64,000 bases of DNA from Ciona savignyi (GCA_000149265.1 CH003176.1:393734-457733); one strand, 5' to 3'; shown: positions 32,150-44,700, numbered from the stretch's first letter. The notes: generated from the letters alone by a model not told the origin. Program-made: numbers and translations.

Positions 32150-32936
32150 TATAAACATTGTTTTATTTACAGATTGCTCATGTGCATTTAAAAATGGATT
32201 TACACAAAGTGGAGTATATCCGATCTGGCTTTTATCAAGCTACAAATGCATTTACGTTCATTGCGATATGGACGTAGTAAGTAATATCACGTCGAAAAGA
32301 GGTTGGATTACAATTCAGAGAAGACTAAATGGAGAAATTAACTTTTTTAGAAACTGGAAAAGTTATGCGAATGGATTTGGAAATCCTAACGGCGAGTATT
32401 GGGCGGGGTTGGAAAATATACATCTTTTGACATACCAGAATATTGAAATATTCTTCTTTACCTACTACGATACACCCCCTCGCCTACGAATTGACTTTCA
32501 AGATTTTAACGGCGTTACTGCATACTTAGAGTACAAAACATTAACTGTGGCAGAAGAAGAAAAGGGTTATGCAATACGAAGTATCGCATTTTTTGGGGGA
32601 AATGCAGTACCAAGAGATTTTGCCGTAGCGCCTCTTATCAAGGAGAAATTTTCCACCTTTGACAGAAATAACGGACCGTATGAAATATTAAACTGCGGTG
32701 AAAAACTACAAAGTGGGTGGTGGTTTTTTCTCTGTGGTTATTCAAATCTGAATGGTCCTTATCCAAAACTGACGGATAAAAACTCGAAATCTAATATTTA
32801 TTGGTATCACTGGGCAATTGTTAATAGAAACAACACTGCTTTACAAGCTGTATCCATGAAACTTATATATTAGTTATTTACTCGACTTACCGAAACATAG
32901 ACATTGGAGGTAAAATAAATGACGCATAGTTGTCAT
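24007..32936 (-). CDS. s-Themis: Polycystin-1-like sperm self-recognition receptor, s-Themis
   Basis: In Ciona self-sterility, s-Themis is the sperm receptor for the egg-coat protein v-Themis. Exons (minus): 32936-32891, 31764-31605, 31547-31384, 31324-29667, 29585-29445, 29384-29204, 29136-28937, 28684-28496, 28436-28159, 28091-27969, 27903-27760, 27695-27563, 27493-27414, 27355-26971, 26930-26512, 26458-26330, 26272-26117, 26058-25925, 25870-25697, 25612-25413, 25262-24641, 24569-24363, 24308-24169, 24113-24007. All phases agree; about 2056 residues. Domains: signal peptide 1-20, CUB-like 30-120 (the reported hypervariable part), PKD/REJ 124-913, GAIN with GPS near 1345-1415, TM1 1440-1465, PLAT 1478-1632, DRHLW start of TM2-TM3, an Arg/Ser-rich loop, TM4 and TM5, then a basic tail and stop. 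No six-helix channel follows, so I think it is the A-type gene (from memory). GPS lacks the usual HL(S/T). Exon 4 has one apparent missing base near 31070. Confidence 0.85.
31818..32873 (+). CDS. v-Themis: Fibrinogen-like egg-coat self-recognition protein, v-Themis
   Basis: Two exons, 31818-32082 and 32173-32873, give 321 residues. Residues 1-22 are a signal peptide (LYQALCIIWMCELPVQC). Residues 25-60 are probably a coiled coil (ENMASLTKLIGQ). From about residue 90 follows a fibrinogen C-terminal domain: GWITIQRRLNGEINFFRNW, NPNGEYWAGLENIHLLT, FSTFDRNNG, SGWWFFLCGYSNLNGPYP and a MKLIY end. In the calcium loop the usual DRDND is DRNNG, so metal binding may be weakened. In the published model it is on the vitelline coat and is recognised by s-Themis of the same haplotype. 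It lies wholly inside the first intron of s-Themis on the other strand: 53 bp from exon 2 and 17 bp from exon 1. The intron contains an (AT)18 run. The continuous open frame across that intron is accidental; the join G|AT at GTTCTG|gtatgt and tttacag is in phase. Confidence 0.88.
32111..32146. repeat. (AT)18 microsatellite in the v-Themis intron
   Basis: There are 36 bp of uninterrupted AT between donor (32083) and acceptor (32172) of the 90 bp v-Themis intron. Confidence 0.95.
32914..32919 (+). terminator. Putative poly(A) signal of v-Themis, inside s-Themis exon 1
   Basis: AATAAA lies 41 bp after the v-Themis stop. On the other strand the same bases are part of the codons for the s-Themis signal peptide (HLFY). 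The next plus-strand candidate is near 33053. Use of either makes the two mRNAs complementary over s-Themis exon 1. Confidence 0.55.
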
Positions 32937-35900
32937 CCTTCTAGAAACACTTTGTTTTAGAGATTATCTTGCGATTTGCGTTTATGATTTTGATACTAAA
33001 CTAACTTCTGCTACATGAATGAATTATTTTTGAAATTGTGTATTATTCAATAGAATAAACGATATTATGACGCCATTGTAGGTAGTATAACTTTCCCTGT
33101 TTATTTTAATTGACGTTCTTTGCTATGGAGAAACGAATAGAACGAACAAGTACGAGTTAATCCTTCTTTGTAATACAAACAGCGTTTGCGTGAGCCAGCT
33201 TAAAGCTTACCAGTTAATTAATCGAGGTTGGTGGATTGCTGCGCAGTGCGGCCATTTTAAAGCGGATTATTCTGGGATTACTCAAGTGTTAGGAAGACTA
33301 GTCAATGACAGTCGGATTATATTTTACATGTTGGACCCAAATATTTGTTATTTATAACTATCAATGAGTACAGTGTAATGACTACATCAGGCCATACACA
33401 ACAATTTATAATTTATAGAATTGTTGTGTGACAGTTTTTATTGATTTAAACTTGTTAGGTTGAGTGCGCATTAGCAGTTAATCATGCTTAAGGTTGCAGT
33501 AATTACATTGCACGCTTTACGATAATCAATTTTATGAAAACGAATTAAACAGTTAAGTTTTAAGACGTTGTTTATGCAGGCAGGGGGCAGCTTAGGTAAT
33601 TGACAAAATTTATAAATATTACAACAGCTGACGCACATTAGGTATATTAAACTGTACATTTCTGTTGATCAATTATTTTATATTGCCTGAAGAATTTATG
33701 CAAAATTAAATATCATTGTATTTATTAATATTTAATGACCAAAGATTACGAATCACATATTTTATTGATCAAATATTCAGCCACGGTAATACAACCCAAT
33801 AGATGGACAGTTGTAAGGGCAAATGTGTTGACTGATGAGTTAGCTTTCATTTCCGTCAAAACACACTCCGTTGAGTGGGCACACGTAATGTCCATTCATA
33901 CAAAATGAGGTGGAACGTGGTGAGGTAAACTGTCGCTATTTAGTGTGAACAACTTATATAGGTGCTCAAGTTCGACTATGTTGCGTTTTACTGTACCAGT
34001 ATATGCTATGGGCTCTTTCGCAGTGATTGAGGTACAGGGTGCAATACAGTGTCGAAAACAGGCAATTTGGTCAGTTGTGCAGCAAATTTCGAGGTTAAAT
34101 AATACTTGCAATAAAAAGTCTATTTGTAAATATACATATACCATTTATATCTGCTTAACATATCATTTTATCATACCAACCATAAATTTAATTAAGTTTT
34201 GTGCAAAACAGCATTTGTAGGCTAGACCAATCTGGTACACCGTCACGTGTTTGTCTAAATAACTCCAGAAAACGTTATTTCAACGATCCCCGGAATTTCA
34301 AAGTTGTTTTAGCACCAATCAAAGGGTTATTCAGCAAGGTATGTATTTTGCCTCATTTTCTTGACTGTAAATTACCCACAAAGACGTATATGGTTTGTTG
34401 TAGGGTCTTCGATGGTATTTCCAGCCACTAGATTTTAGTTATATATTTTCATTGCCCGAATGTCAAAATGTACAGTGATGGATTACTTGTATATTTTCTG
34501 TCCTGGGTTGGCACGTATACAAACCTGAATATTGTTGTAAACAGATTGGGCGATTAACCACGATTAGTAAGAGTGATTGGATTATTGCAAAACGGTACAA
34601 ATTATTTTAAAACGTTCGAAGAATTAGCTTAATCCTATTCAGTAAGAGCTTACGCATATTTAAACGACAAGGTAGGATTGCTGGGAAGAAGTGGAATTTA
34701 GAAACTTGTTAATATGTGGCGTATGTTGTATATCCAGACTTGGCAACGAAAATGGTTTGCATACGAAGAAATTGCAGACTTAATTAATCATTGGCGCCAG
34801 TTGACTGCCCACCTCGACCTAATAAACACAACAACGACACGCGTGGGTACTGTTTCTCCCACATTCCCACCACCACCAGCTTAAAACTGTATTCTGGGAC
34901 GGGCGGACTGAATGGTTAAGGGGATTATCGACGCTGTGCCCTCGCAAGCATGTATTGGGCGTAGCGGCGATTACCACTCAATTAGGGATTAGCCCGATTA
35001 ACTTGAAGGTTACTGTTGTCATGAAAAACATAAAACAAACGCTACAATAACCACCGGCGCCAATTGATGCGTTACAGACAATATGGTTAACGTTAGTTGG
35101 CGCAACGGAGTCATTCTACCGTAATCCATAAGTTTAGTCGATCACCTTGTGTGGACAAATGGTTATCGCGACCGAATCATATACCACGCCATGTATTTAT
35201 ACATATAAAAACGAATTTAGTCACAAAGGTATCATGGGATCAAAACTAAACCCGGTAAAAAAAAGTCGATTACCGTACTCGTCCGAATTATTCTTAACCT
35301 ATGCGCCATGTATAAAAAAGAGCAAACCCCTTGCTTTTATTTGTGTAAAGGTGATCCCAATTATATAAAGACAAACATTTTTAACAATTATATACTTCAT
35401 AACACCAAAATATATTTAAATCGTCAATTATGATTTTACAATACTACATCGGTTAATCATCCACAGAATGATGAGAGAATGGAAAAAGTAGAAACATCGC
35501 ATTTTCAGCAACATTAATTTCGAGGGTACTGTTTGTTTTTCGGTGTCTTTACTTTAAGCAAATATATATATTAGTTGCAGAAAAGGGCCTTGCGAAATTC
35601 TATTTGAAGACTCGTAACAACCTTTTCATTGTCCATATGCTTTGTTTGATAACGTTGCGTGCGAACGTAGTGTACGGAACGCGTTGGAATTATTGTCGCT
35701 AATTTCTGGATGATTGTTGTATTATTTCTGGACAAAATTAATTATTCATAAACCCCGTAGTGACAAAGCGGCCGCTTCTCAAATAAAGACGCGTTGCACA
35801 ATATTTGGCACGTGATTGGAGTCGCCGTCATCAACGTTTTATGCTTTTTAAAGGCGGACGTAATGTAAGTCAAGCTGGTCTTATCTTAAGCTTATATAGC

Positions 35901-38765
35901 TTCAAGTGCTCGACCCTTTCTAAAGCCGCTGTCCTCCATAAATATAAAGCAAATTTCCGCCATTGAGTCTTTGTGATGCTATGGCAGCCTAGACTTTTGA
36001 TCACGCCTTTGTTGATCGACGCCGGCGCGAAATTGGTATGACGTCATTACATAAAATCCACCCATGAAAGTCTGTCTGAACGAGTTAAAACCATACAAGT
36101 AATGGTAACTAGTGATATATATTTTATATCACACATGAGAACATTTTTATATGTTTATGCGTCTTGTTACTTTATATGTAATTTGAGATCCATCGTAAAA
36201 CACGACCGGTCTGAATTACTTTTTCGACTTTAATATAAAATTTATTAACGTAATTTTCACGTATGAACTGACATATTTCCTGTATAACATCCGATTTGAC
36301 TTGTTAGATTCGTAATTGGCCGTTTTTACAAAACAGATTGTTTACAGCAGTCATCTGGGGAATGACCATCGCCGATTCATGTCATAAAAGACTTTGTTGA
36401 CGTATCGATGTCGGATACATCGCGCAATTTACGTCTCGTAAACTGGTGATCCGCCCATCAATTCGTCCGATATGACATACGAGAGCGGCAGAGAAAAAAT
36501 CTTCGTGGATAAAATGAGAGAGGTGTAGAAAAAGGCAGCGCGTGAGGAGGTGATTCAAGGAAGACAAGACAATCAAACGAAAACTGGAGTCGTCACCGGA
36601 AAGCAGTTTTCGTAAAAGTAGTTACGGACAACCCTAGATTCTTTTAATTGACGAGCCTAGGTCTAAATTATGTCTGCCACAGTGTTCCAGCCACGAGTAT
36701 TTTTGATTTTAAATATTTATCTCCCTATTACTTAGAGCTGAGTTAAAGCGCAAGAATAAAAATGTTTAGCACGACCGATTCGAACTTAATCTAGATATGT
36801 GTAAATGACTTTAAATTACTTATTGGACATTCTAAGCCTAAATTTACTTAATATGGTTATGGGAACAGGTGTAATTAAAATGGTTTGTTAGCGTTATGAC
36901 GTCGACCAACACTTCTACCAATATTGGCGGAATGGCGCAATTAAGATAACGATTCTTTGTACAAGGTAAAGCAGGTGGCAGGGCCCAACAAAAAGCTTTT
37001 ACGGTAAAGAGTGCGCATACATGCCGGTAGGGTTGGGGTGATGGTACCTACAATTAGTTTGCCCTTGTAGTCTTTAAGTGATCGTTATGTGTTTACACAC
37101 GGTCTATTGAAGTACAGCGTACAGCACAAAGCAAGATGGGTTAGTTTTGCCTTTCACGGACCAGGTATGAACGGTGTAGGCAACGACGCAGTAAGTCACA
37201 ACACAAAGAGGGTCAAGTGCAAATAAACCAACCTAGATGTGCGCTGTGCTGAAGGTCACGGCGAGTTTAGATAAATAACCTTTATTGCTGCAGCTGGCAC
37301 GTATTTGTTGACTTGCAACGGAATTTACCCAATAATTTTCGCTCTTCGCCAAATTACTCCGCCTGGGAACTATGAACTTTCAGCCTATTAATCTATATAA
37401 CATGATTTGTCAGGTATGCGTTTCTATCTTTAGACCTTTGAATTTTAATGTTCGACTGAAAGTTAAGAATTCGTGTATTCATTGTATTGTGGCAAGTTGT
37501 AATTTAAAGGATATTAGTTTGAAATCGACAAAGAACATGATGTACAACACTGTCGGTAAGTACGGGGGTGAGGTTATAAATAAACTCCGTAAAACTAATC
37601 CTGTGATTTGTCAACAATTGGAGAGTAAAGTAAACTACGTGGTACAATATATAAAGCACGTAAAGGTAGCGATGATTTAAAATTAAAAAGTGTATAGCGT
37701 ACTTTAAGGGGTAGCGACATTTTTGTGAATGGTGTAATCAGATATTTTTAGTTTCTGGTATGCTACAGTTAAATTGAACGGAAGTGTGCTTTTAGACTTT
37801 TGCTTTGCGAGTCTGATGCAGTGCGTTTGTTGTTCAGTGTAAAATGAGTTTACGCGTTATCGGTTTCGATTGTTTTGAGGGGTACATCACGATTATCGGG
37901 AACTGTACGACAAGCCCCATTAAGCTGATGTATCCCTGTACCCGAAACCGCAACTTTTGCTTGCACGGCCAATGATCGCTTGCTCGGAAAGCGTCTGTCA
38001 TAAATTTCCATTTGTTGATACGCGAGGAGCCAGCCGGTGAAGTGGTGCGTGGTGAAAATATTTAACTTATTGTAATTCAACGTTCAACAGAACTTGATCC
38101 GTTGAATATTCTGAGTGCCATGGGCTAGATTTCGGCGTCGGCACTTGTCCTTATACTTCCACTCCGCAATTAAGTTGAATTCTTGTATAAATTGCCTGGG
38201 CTTACTGGATTATAGCGAGGCACTTAAAGGAAAATGAAGTGCCCAGACGACTGCTGTAGCTACGTCATGCTGTAAATTGATAGAAATCGTGATCTGGTTA
38301 CGCTTCGCCGATTTTATTCCCCATATATGGAATATGATCTAATCTAAACACTTGAGCAGCAAAAATACGCTTCTGCAAGGTTGCGTTTATTATATATAAC
38401 TGAAATTAAATTCCCTGAAATAAAAAAGTCCTTATTCGAATCCGTTGGTGCTTTCATATATTTGTTCTAGAATCATTGTTTATGGATCGACTATTTCGGA
38501 TCGCTCTTACTCTAATCTCAAATTTCTTGTTAAATTAACAGTGCCATCATATTGTTGTAAATTTTAACGTTAAGCAATTGCGACGTTTATACATATTTAT
38601 CACTATAACATCTGCACTAAATTGGAAATTATAGTTAAGATTGAAATTGTGTAGTCCGGGCATTTTAACAAGGAAATAACAAAATAAACTAAATTCGAAA
38701 CGCGTTTTGTTGAAACATATATTTTGGCACCAACATATAACTCGTCTTTGTTTGTATCGTTTCAG
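32937..38765. other. Gene-poor stretch between the Themis pair and the midline gene
   Basis: It must hold the s-Themis transcription start (no TATA box obvious) and probably the promoter and 5' exons of the midline gene, which I could not place. A minus-strand region at 33850-34144 has cysteine-rich open pieces and an AATAAA at 33761-33766, but the phases do not join. A SINE-A copy lies at 35145-35258, and a shorter tRNA-like phrase near 34905-34950. Open frames at 36382 and 37372 have no other support. Confidence 0.5.
35145..35258 (+). repeat. SINE-A, tRNA-like
   Basis: This forward copy has 'gtgtggacaaatggttatcgcg' at the head and 'atcatgggatcaaaactaaac' at the end. Confidence 0.55.
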
Positions 38766-41700
38766 ATTCTGATCGACATCGAACTGGTTCGGTGAAACCC
38801 AACATCTATCAAGCGGAGAAGTTTGCGCTGAGGAAGCAGTGCTCCTACATCCAGCAGCAGAACTATTACAACGGGCGCGCGAAAGATAACTACGGCAACA
38901 TCGCCGCCACCGAGAGACGCTCCGACTGCTCCCCGAGAAGAGAATACCAGCGCATTTGCATCCCAGAAGACATCGAGTTGCAACTCCGACCAACGCAGAA
39001 AGCGTCGGATCGGTTCCCTCGTCCGCTCTCTCCAATATCCCGCGTCATTAACACGCCAAGTCCCCTTCCGAGAAGCTTGAGTCGCGGAAGCAGCCGAAGT
39101 TTCCAGAGCTCGTCCGCCGACGACAGTGGACGCGAGGGCGGTGGAGCATCGTCCAGCGGGATCGGGTTAAGCAGCACAAACAGCAGCAGAAGGGCTAGCA
39201 GTTGCAGTAGCGGTACAGGCTGCAGCAGAAACACATATCACTCCAACGTTCTAACTTTGGTCGGTAGCAGTGCTGGCAGCCTCAGTGGTTGTGACGTAAC
39301 AGACTCCTCCGAGCTGACTGTACGTGACGTCACACAGAGGTCATCGGAGAACGCGGAAGTCGCTTATTACACTGACAGAAGCCAGGAGCTTCAGGAGTGC
39401 GAATCGCAGCTGGCTGAGCGAGCACAAAGCATGGATTCCTTGGAGAACGAACTCACCTGCCCGATTTGCCTTGATTTATTCCACGAGCCAATACTACTGC
39501 CATGCGCACACAATCTCTGCTCCGGGTGCGTCGATCAATTCGTTGCCTCCCACTGCGCATCGGGAGATCAAAGCGGTTTCCTGCCGACGTTCAAGTGCCC
39601 GACGTGCCGCGAGGTGATCACGTTGGACTCGAAGGGTAACACGGGTCTTCGCCGAAACCTGACCCTGCAAAACATAGTGGACGGATACCGTCGGGCCGCT
39701 GCAACTGTCTCATCACCGCATAGAAACGAATTTGACGTCAGTAGCGGAGATGAGTCAAGGTAATTGTAACGTAACAACACCTAATTATCGCATAACTCTT
39801 TCGCTAGAGAGCTATTGAACAAATACTTGGGCGTGCTAAGAGGGCGAGTAAATGCTAATGCCGAACCTTAAGCCTATCAAACGCATAGCATATGCTATTG
39901 CGCATACGTGGCTTGAAATATTTACAAAAAATGCTTGAACCCGTGGGTTAATGTGATTATGACGCCGGATTAAACAGTTCGCTGGTATCAAATTCGCTGT
40001 AAAAATACATATTTTAGTTAATTTTAACGCCACAACTGACGACTTTACAGTCTGTTAGCCGCTTAAAGTGGCATCTGTTGACGCACCCAGTCGTCCCATG
40101 GTTAAAATCAGAACTCGCTGCATGCTGGCTCTTGTGCGGTGATACCTCAGTTCCTATTTTGCTGTTGTTGGTAACTCGAGTTACCAGTTTTCGGGTCAAA
40201 GGTTTATATGACTAGTAGTTACGAGTGATATTTTCAAATTTTCTAAGAGCACTGACAGGTTTTTGCTGCCCGAAAAGGTTTATACCAATAACACTGCTGC
40301 AAATCGTTCGGTGTACATAGTTTGCCCACAGTTGTATTTCCGCGCATATGGTAAAATAGCTCTCCTTGGACAATCGTCAAAACAGCTTTGACGTTATCGC
40401 ATATTTAATCGACTCAGTGTTATTCGCAGTTGCCCTTCTACGTAACAACAGGGGTAGGTCTCTCCTTATTGTGACGTCAAAAACTTGGCTTTTGGACAGG
40501 ACTTTCAGATTTAGGCGATAATTGAGTGACCATATCGCTGTTTACACCACTTTGTCTAAACCAATCTTACATACGGGGTGCTACATTGGTTATGTTGCCG
40601 GACGACTGACAAGATATGTCCATAGGTATAGACATCATATTAAGGCCACGAATATCAATAGGTCGATCATTCAACGCTTTGCTAGCCACCCAATAGCAGC
40701 AGCAGCAATTCTAGGCCGAAATAATCCTACTAGGTGTTCGATTTTAAGCCAAATATTTAAGATTCTTGCGCTTTCCGTGCCTGCTATATTTATCACAGCA
40801 TTCAATGCTTAGTCCCAGCTGCCACTGGCTTCATTGCACCACTGTTTGAACTGTGCATTTCGAAACACTCTAGTTGACGCAAAGCTTTAGTCCCGTCCAT
40901 AGCGGAGTGCCTCGATTTGGGTGGTACACTCTTCTAATGACGTGAACAGTAATTGCCTGCCAGTTCATAGACTTGACGAGGCATGTCCGGGTTTTGGGGT
41001 GTGGGAAATTTCCCTCGAAATCTACCACGGTAGCCCAAAATGAAAAAAACAAAGACTGCACGCAGTCTGTTATTTCTGTAATATGTATTTTGGCATTCAT
41101 CCTTATCGGCTCGAAACAGACTGGTGCGATTTATATTTCAATCGATGAATAGCAAATTCTTTTTATATCCGCTCGAAAGCACGCGAGTTCCTAGGCCTAT
41201 TCTTAGTTGTTTAATGTACCGTAAAATGCGAACAAACACCAGCTCTGGTGAGTAGATTCGCCGCTTCGATGTTCATCCAATGCCGAATGCACATCGGGAT
41301 ACACTTAACCTGGCGATCCAGGGCGAATCCACTTATTTTGCTCGTGTGATTCTAAATAGGTGGTGAAGGCAAAAATATTCTTTGAAGTCGCCGGAAACCG
41401 CAACTTCTAAAATCCCTAATACATGTACACAAGACCTGTGCCGGCGAATCAGGAAATTTGCACGCCTGTCTTGTCAGCAGCTATTTGGCCCCCCACCCTT
41501 GAAAAAGCTTGTCTTCCCGGATTATTTGTTAGTTGCCACGGCTTAGCGGCGGTTATTCTGATCTTTCCAACGTTCAACTTGGGATAACTTGATCGCGTCT
41601 CCGTGCAAGTATTTGTCATGTGGTTTACAGTGCATCCATGGTCACAGGAACACTTCCGTTATTTTTGTACATACTATCTTTACATTCACGCCGCGATGCG

Positions 41701-44700
41701 TAGAACTTTAAATTACAGCTTATGGCTTTCATTACACAAACCAATAATCAAGGTGTGTATGCCATTACAAACTCTTTTAAAAATAGAAAGGGGCGATTTT
41801 CTTTCACGCAATAGTTTGTGCTTTGTCACATGAGAAAATACTACCACGGAAAAGCACATATATGGCAATATTCTAAAATAGGTTAAATATTTAGATAATG
41901 ACATGGCGTCCTTATGCGTAATTGTTTGAATTCGTGCACTTGCCTTTGTCGTCCGTTTGCTTTTGTTGGTGGTACGTGACAAAGGAGTTGTCACCACTTG
42001 AGTGGACGGATTACCGAACCGCCAGGGACGAGTGATGTAATGTAGTGATGATTTGGTCAATTACTCTTTCGTGTTAATCCAAATATTTCCACAGTGCTTC
42101 GAACCTGTCGATGCAGAGTGACGGAAGCCTCGGTCCCAGCAGAGGACGACGACGCTCCCGTCAGGAAACGGACGGCAAGGATTACGTGCAGCTGACGACA
42201 CCCATGCGCGAAGTTCGGGAATCGACAGACCAGGTATCCTGTCAGTTCTGCGACCTGAAGCCTCCGAGACAAGCGGTGAAGACTTGTCTGACGTGCAAGG
42301 CTTACTACTGCGACCGGTGTCTGCGAGTCACACACCCGAGAAAGAAGCCTTTCATCAATCACAAGCTAGTACCGGCAAGTCCCGGAAATGCTGGCACCCT
42401 CTCAGCCAAGTCAAAGCAACTAAATGCAGTTCACTGCTTCCACCACGTTCAGGTATCGTCGTTGTTTATTTCACCATCACTATCAACAGATTTTCGATCA
42501 CATAGTAATTTATAAACCTCTTGTCACAAGTCTGCACTGACGCCTTATCTATCACGTTAAACGCCACATTCCAATTACCTGGCAGACGCTCTTAAGATTT
42601 TTTCTTGGACTTAAGTTTGTAAAAGTACCTTGTGTTTTGTCCGTAAGTGGATTTTAGGTTTAATTAGGTTGTATTTGTAGGAGAGTGCGGACCTGTACTG
42701 TCCGGTTTGCGACATGGCATTGTGTAAAAGCTGCAGCCTCAAGACGGACCACGACCGCCCATGGCATTGAATGCGTGACAGAATGGTGCAGAAAGAAAAA
42801 GGCAAGTGCATGATGACTATACACCCAATATCGTGGTAGTGATTTTGTTCTGGTATAGGCCTATGGGGCAATATTTTTCTGTTAAGCAAAACGGCCGTCT
42901 CCTTTACATCAAATAATACAATTATAGGCAATACATACACTCAATTAATGTAAACGAACCGGCAATGACCTTACCACAGGTATATCCGTGCCTGGGCCTA
43001 AATTTACTCGCCAGGTGTTAAACGATTAAGACTAATTGGTTTAATTTCTACGCAGTTGTACTTAGTGTACAGTTGTATCATGACAGAAGTGGATATTAAG
43101 CGCATAACCGTTCATTTGCTCTTCGGAATCAACCTGTGTGCGTTGTTAATAAAATTAATAGGAGTTTAAAATTACTTTAGGATATCAATAATAGGCCGTC
43201 GAGCTGCGTGATAAATTGCAGTGTTATTTGTGCACACAAGCCCTTCTAATTCCGGTATGGATCACGCAAAGGGCGTTTGAGGTGCAAAAAACGACAAAAA
43301 AACGTTATTTAAAGTCGCCTCGAAGAAATTACGGCGAAGCAAATTGCTCGACTAAAAACTCTTTACCTGTTTTCATCTTTTCCGCTTCCACCAAACGTGT
43401 ATTTATGTTTCAGCGGCACGCTTTTGATAATTCAACTGTCGTGACTACTACATTCGAAGATAATATCGTAGCTATTGTTGTCAACCGTTGCGTTGAACAG
43501 AAGTTTAAAATTCGCGTTCCAAATTTCGTCCGTATAAACGACACACCTGTCATAGTGCTACAGTGAAACGCATCAATCCTCACAATAACAATGGTTTACA
43601 TTTGATTGGAACGTAACAATGGTAACTGTTGCGCAACAATAGATCACTGACAGCGTCCTTCCTGGTGACCCGGTCACGAAATTGAGAAAAAAAATGTGTT
43701 TGTTAGAAAGATACATGATTGCAACCGAACTCTTGCAAACAAGTCGCCCGTCTGGGTGTTCCTAGTCGCCGTCGGACGCTCAGAAGGGCGGCACTTTTTA
43801 TTCGGATTTCTTTATTTTAAACGAAGAAAACTTAACGAAGGGAAATAAGGAAACTGAACACTAAAACTGTGGAAATTAATTCAAAACGTGCCCCAGAAAA
43901 CACTTATTTCTACTACAGAACTATTGCTAACTTTAACCTTAGCCCTTACGCTAACCTTAATATCATATTCATCTTTATTGTAAAGTTTCCTACATCCCTT
44001 CTTTTCGTTTTCCTTGTTTAAAATAAAGAATTAAATAAAACACAAAATAAAAACAATGCCAACAATATTAAATGTATTTTTGAGACCGTAACACCGATTC
44101 TTTTATCCAGGAGGACCTTGAAATGCACGTGACCAGGTTATCCAATCAGAAAGCAGAAATTCAACGAAACGTCACAAAGCTAGTTGAAGCTTGTCAACAA
44201 ATCGAGGTGAGAAATTACGAACAGTTGCCAGCAAAATGCGACACCTTCTATTACACGTTACATGAATCATAAATTATGTTTTAGTTAATCCCGCTTATAT
44301 ACGAACGTTCCTACCAAGAAAGCGGCAATTAACTAATCCGCTGTTCACTTCACGGATTAAAACTCTGATATCCGTATTTGGCTTTCATCCATCGGTTAGG
44401 AACGTTTAATTGAAGAGTACAACTTTAATCTAATCCGCGGAAATTATTACATGTCAGACGCTGACGTAAAATATAGTGGTGTTAATATACCTACGAAACA
44501 ATGGGCATTGTTGATAAACCTTCCAAGGAGAAAGAATCGCATAGGAAGCGTTAAAAGTCCAAATTCTTCATTAATTTACTGAAGTCTTTCCGTCTCTACA
44601 TGCCCCGAAGCTTATTGCCGTATTTTTAGCTGGAAATGGCCTACAGAGGTTGGATGTTCGGTGGCATAAAATCGGTATTTGCTAAACTACTAAGCGGGCA

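Noticed and set aside
31818-32873. A single uninterrupted 351-codon reading frame for v-Themis
   Set aside because: The middle part codes an (IY)n run from the AT microsatellite; good donor and acceptor sites remove exactly this part and restore a normal fibrinogen-like protein.
37372-37680. 102-codon plus-strand frame
   Set aside because: AT-rich composition like the surrounding DNA, no signal peptide, motif or splice support.
43216-43566. 116-codon plus-strand frame in a midline intron
   Set aside because: No homology that I recognise and not joined to neighbouring exons in phase.
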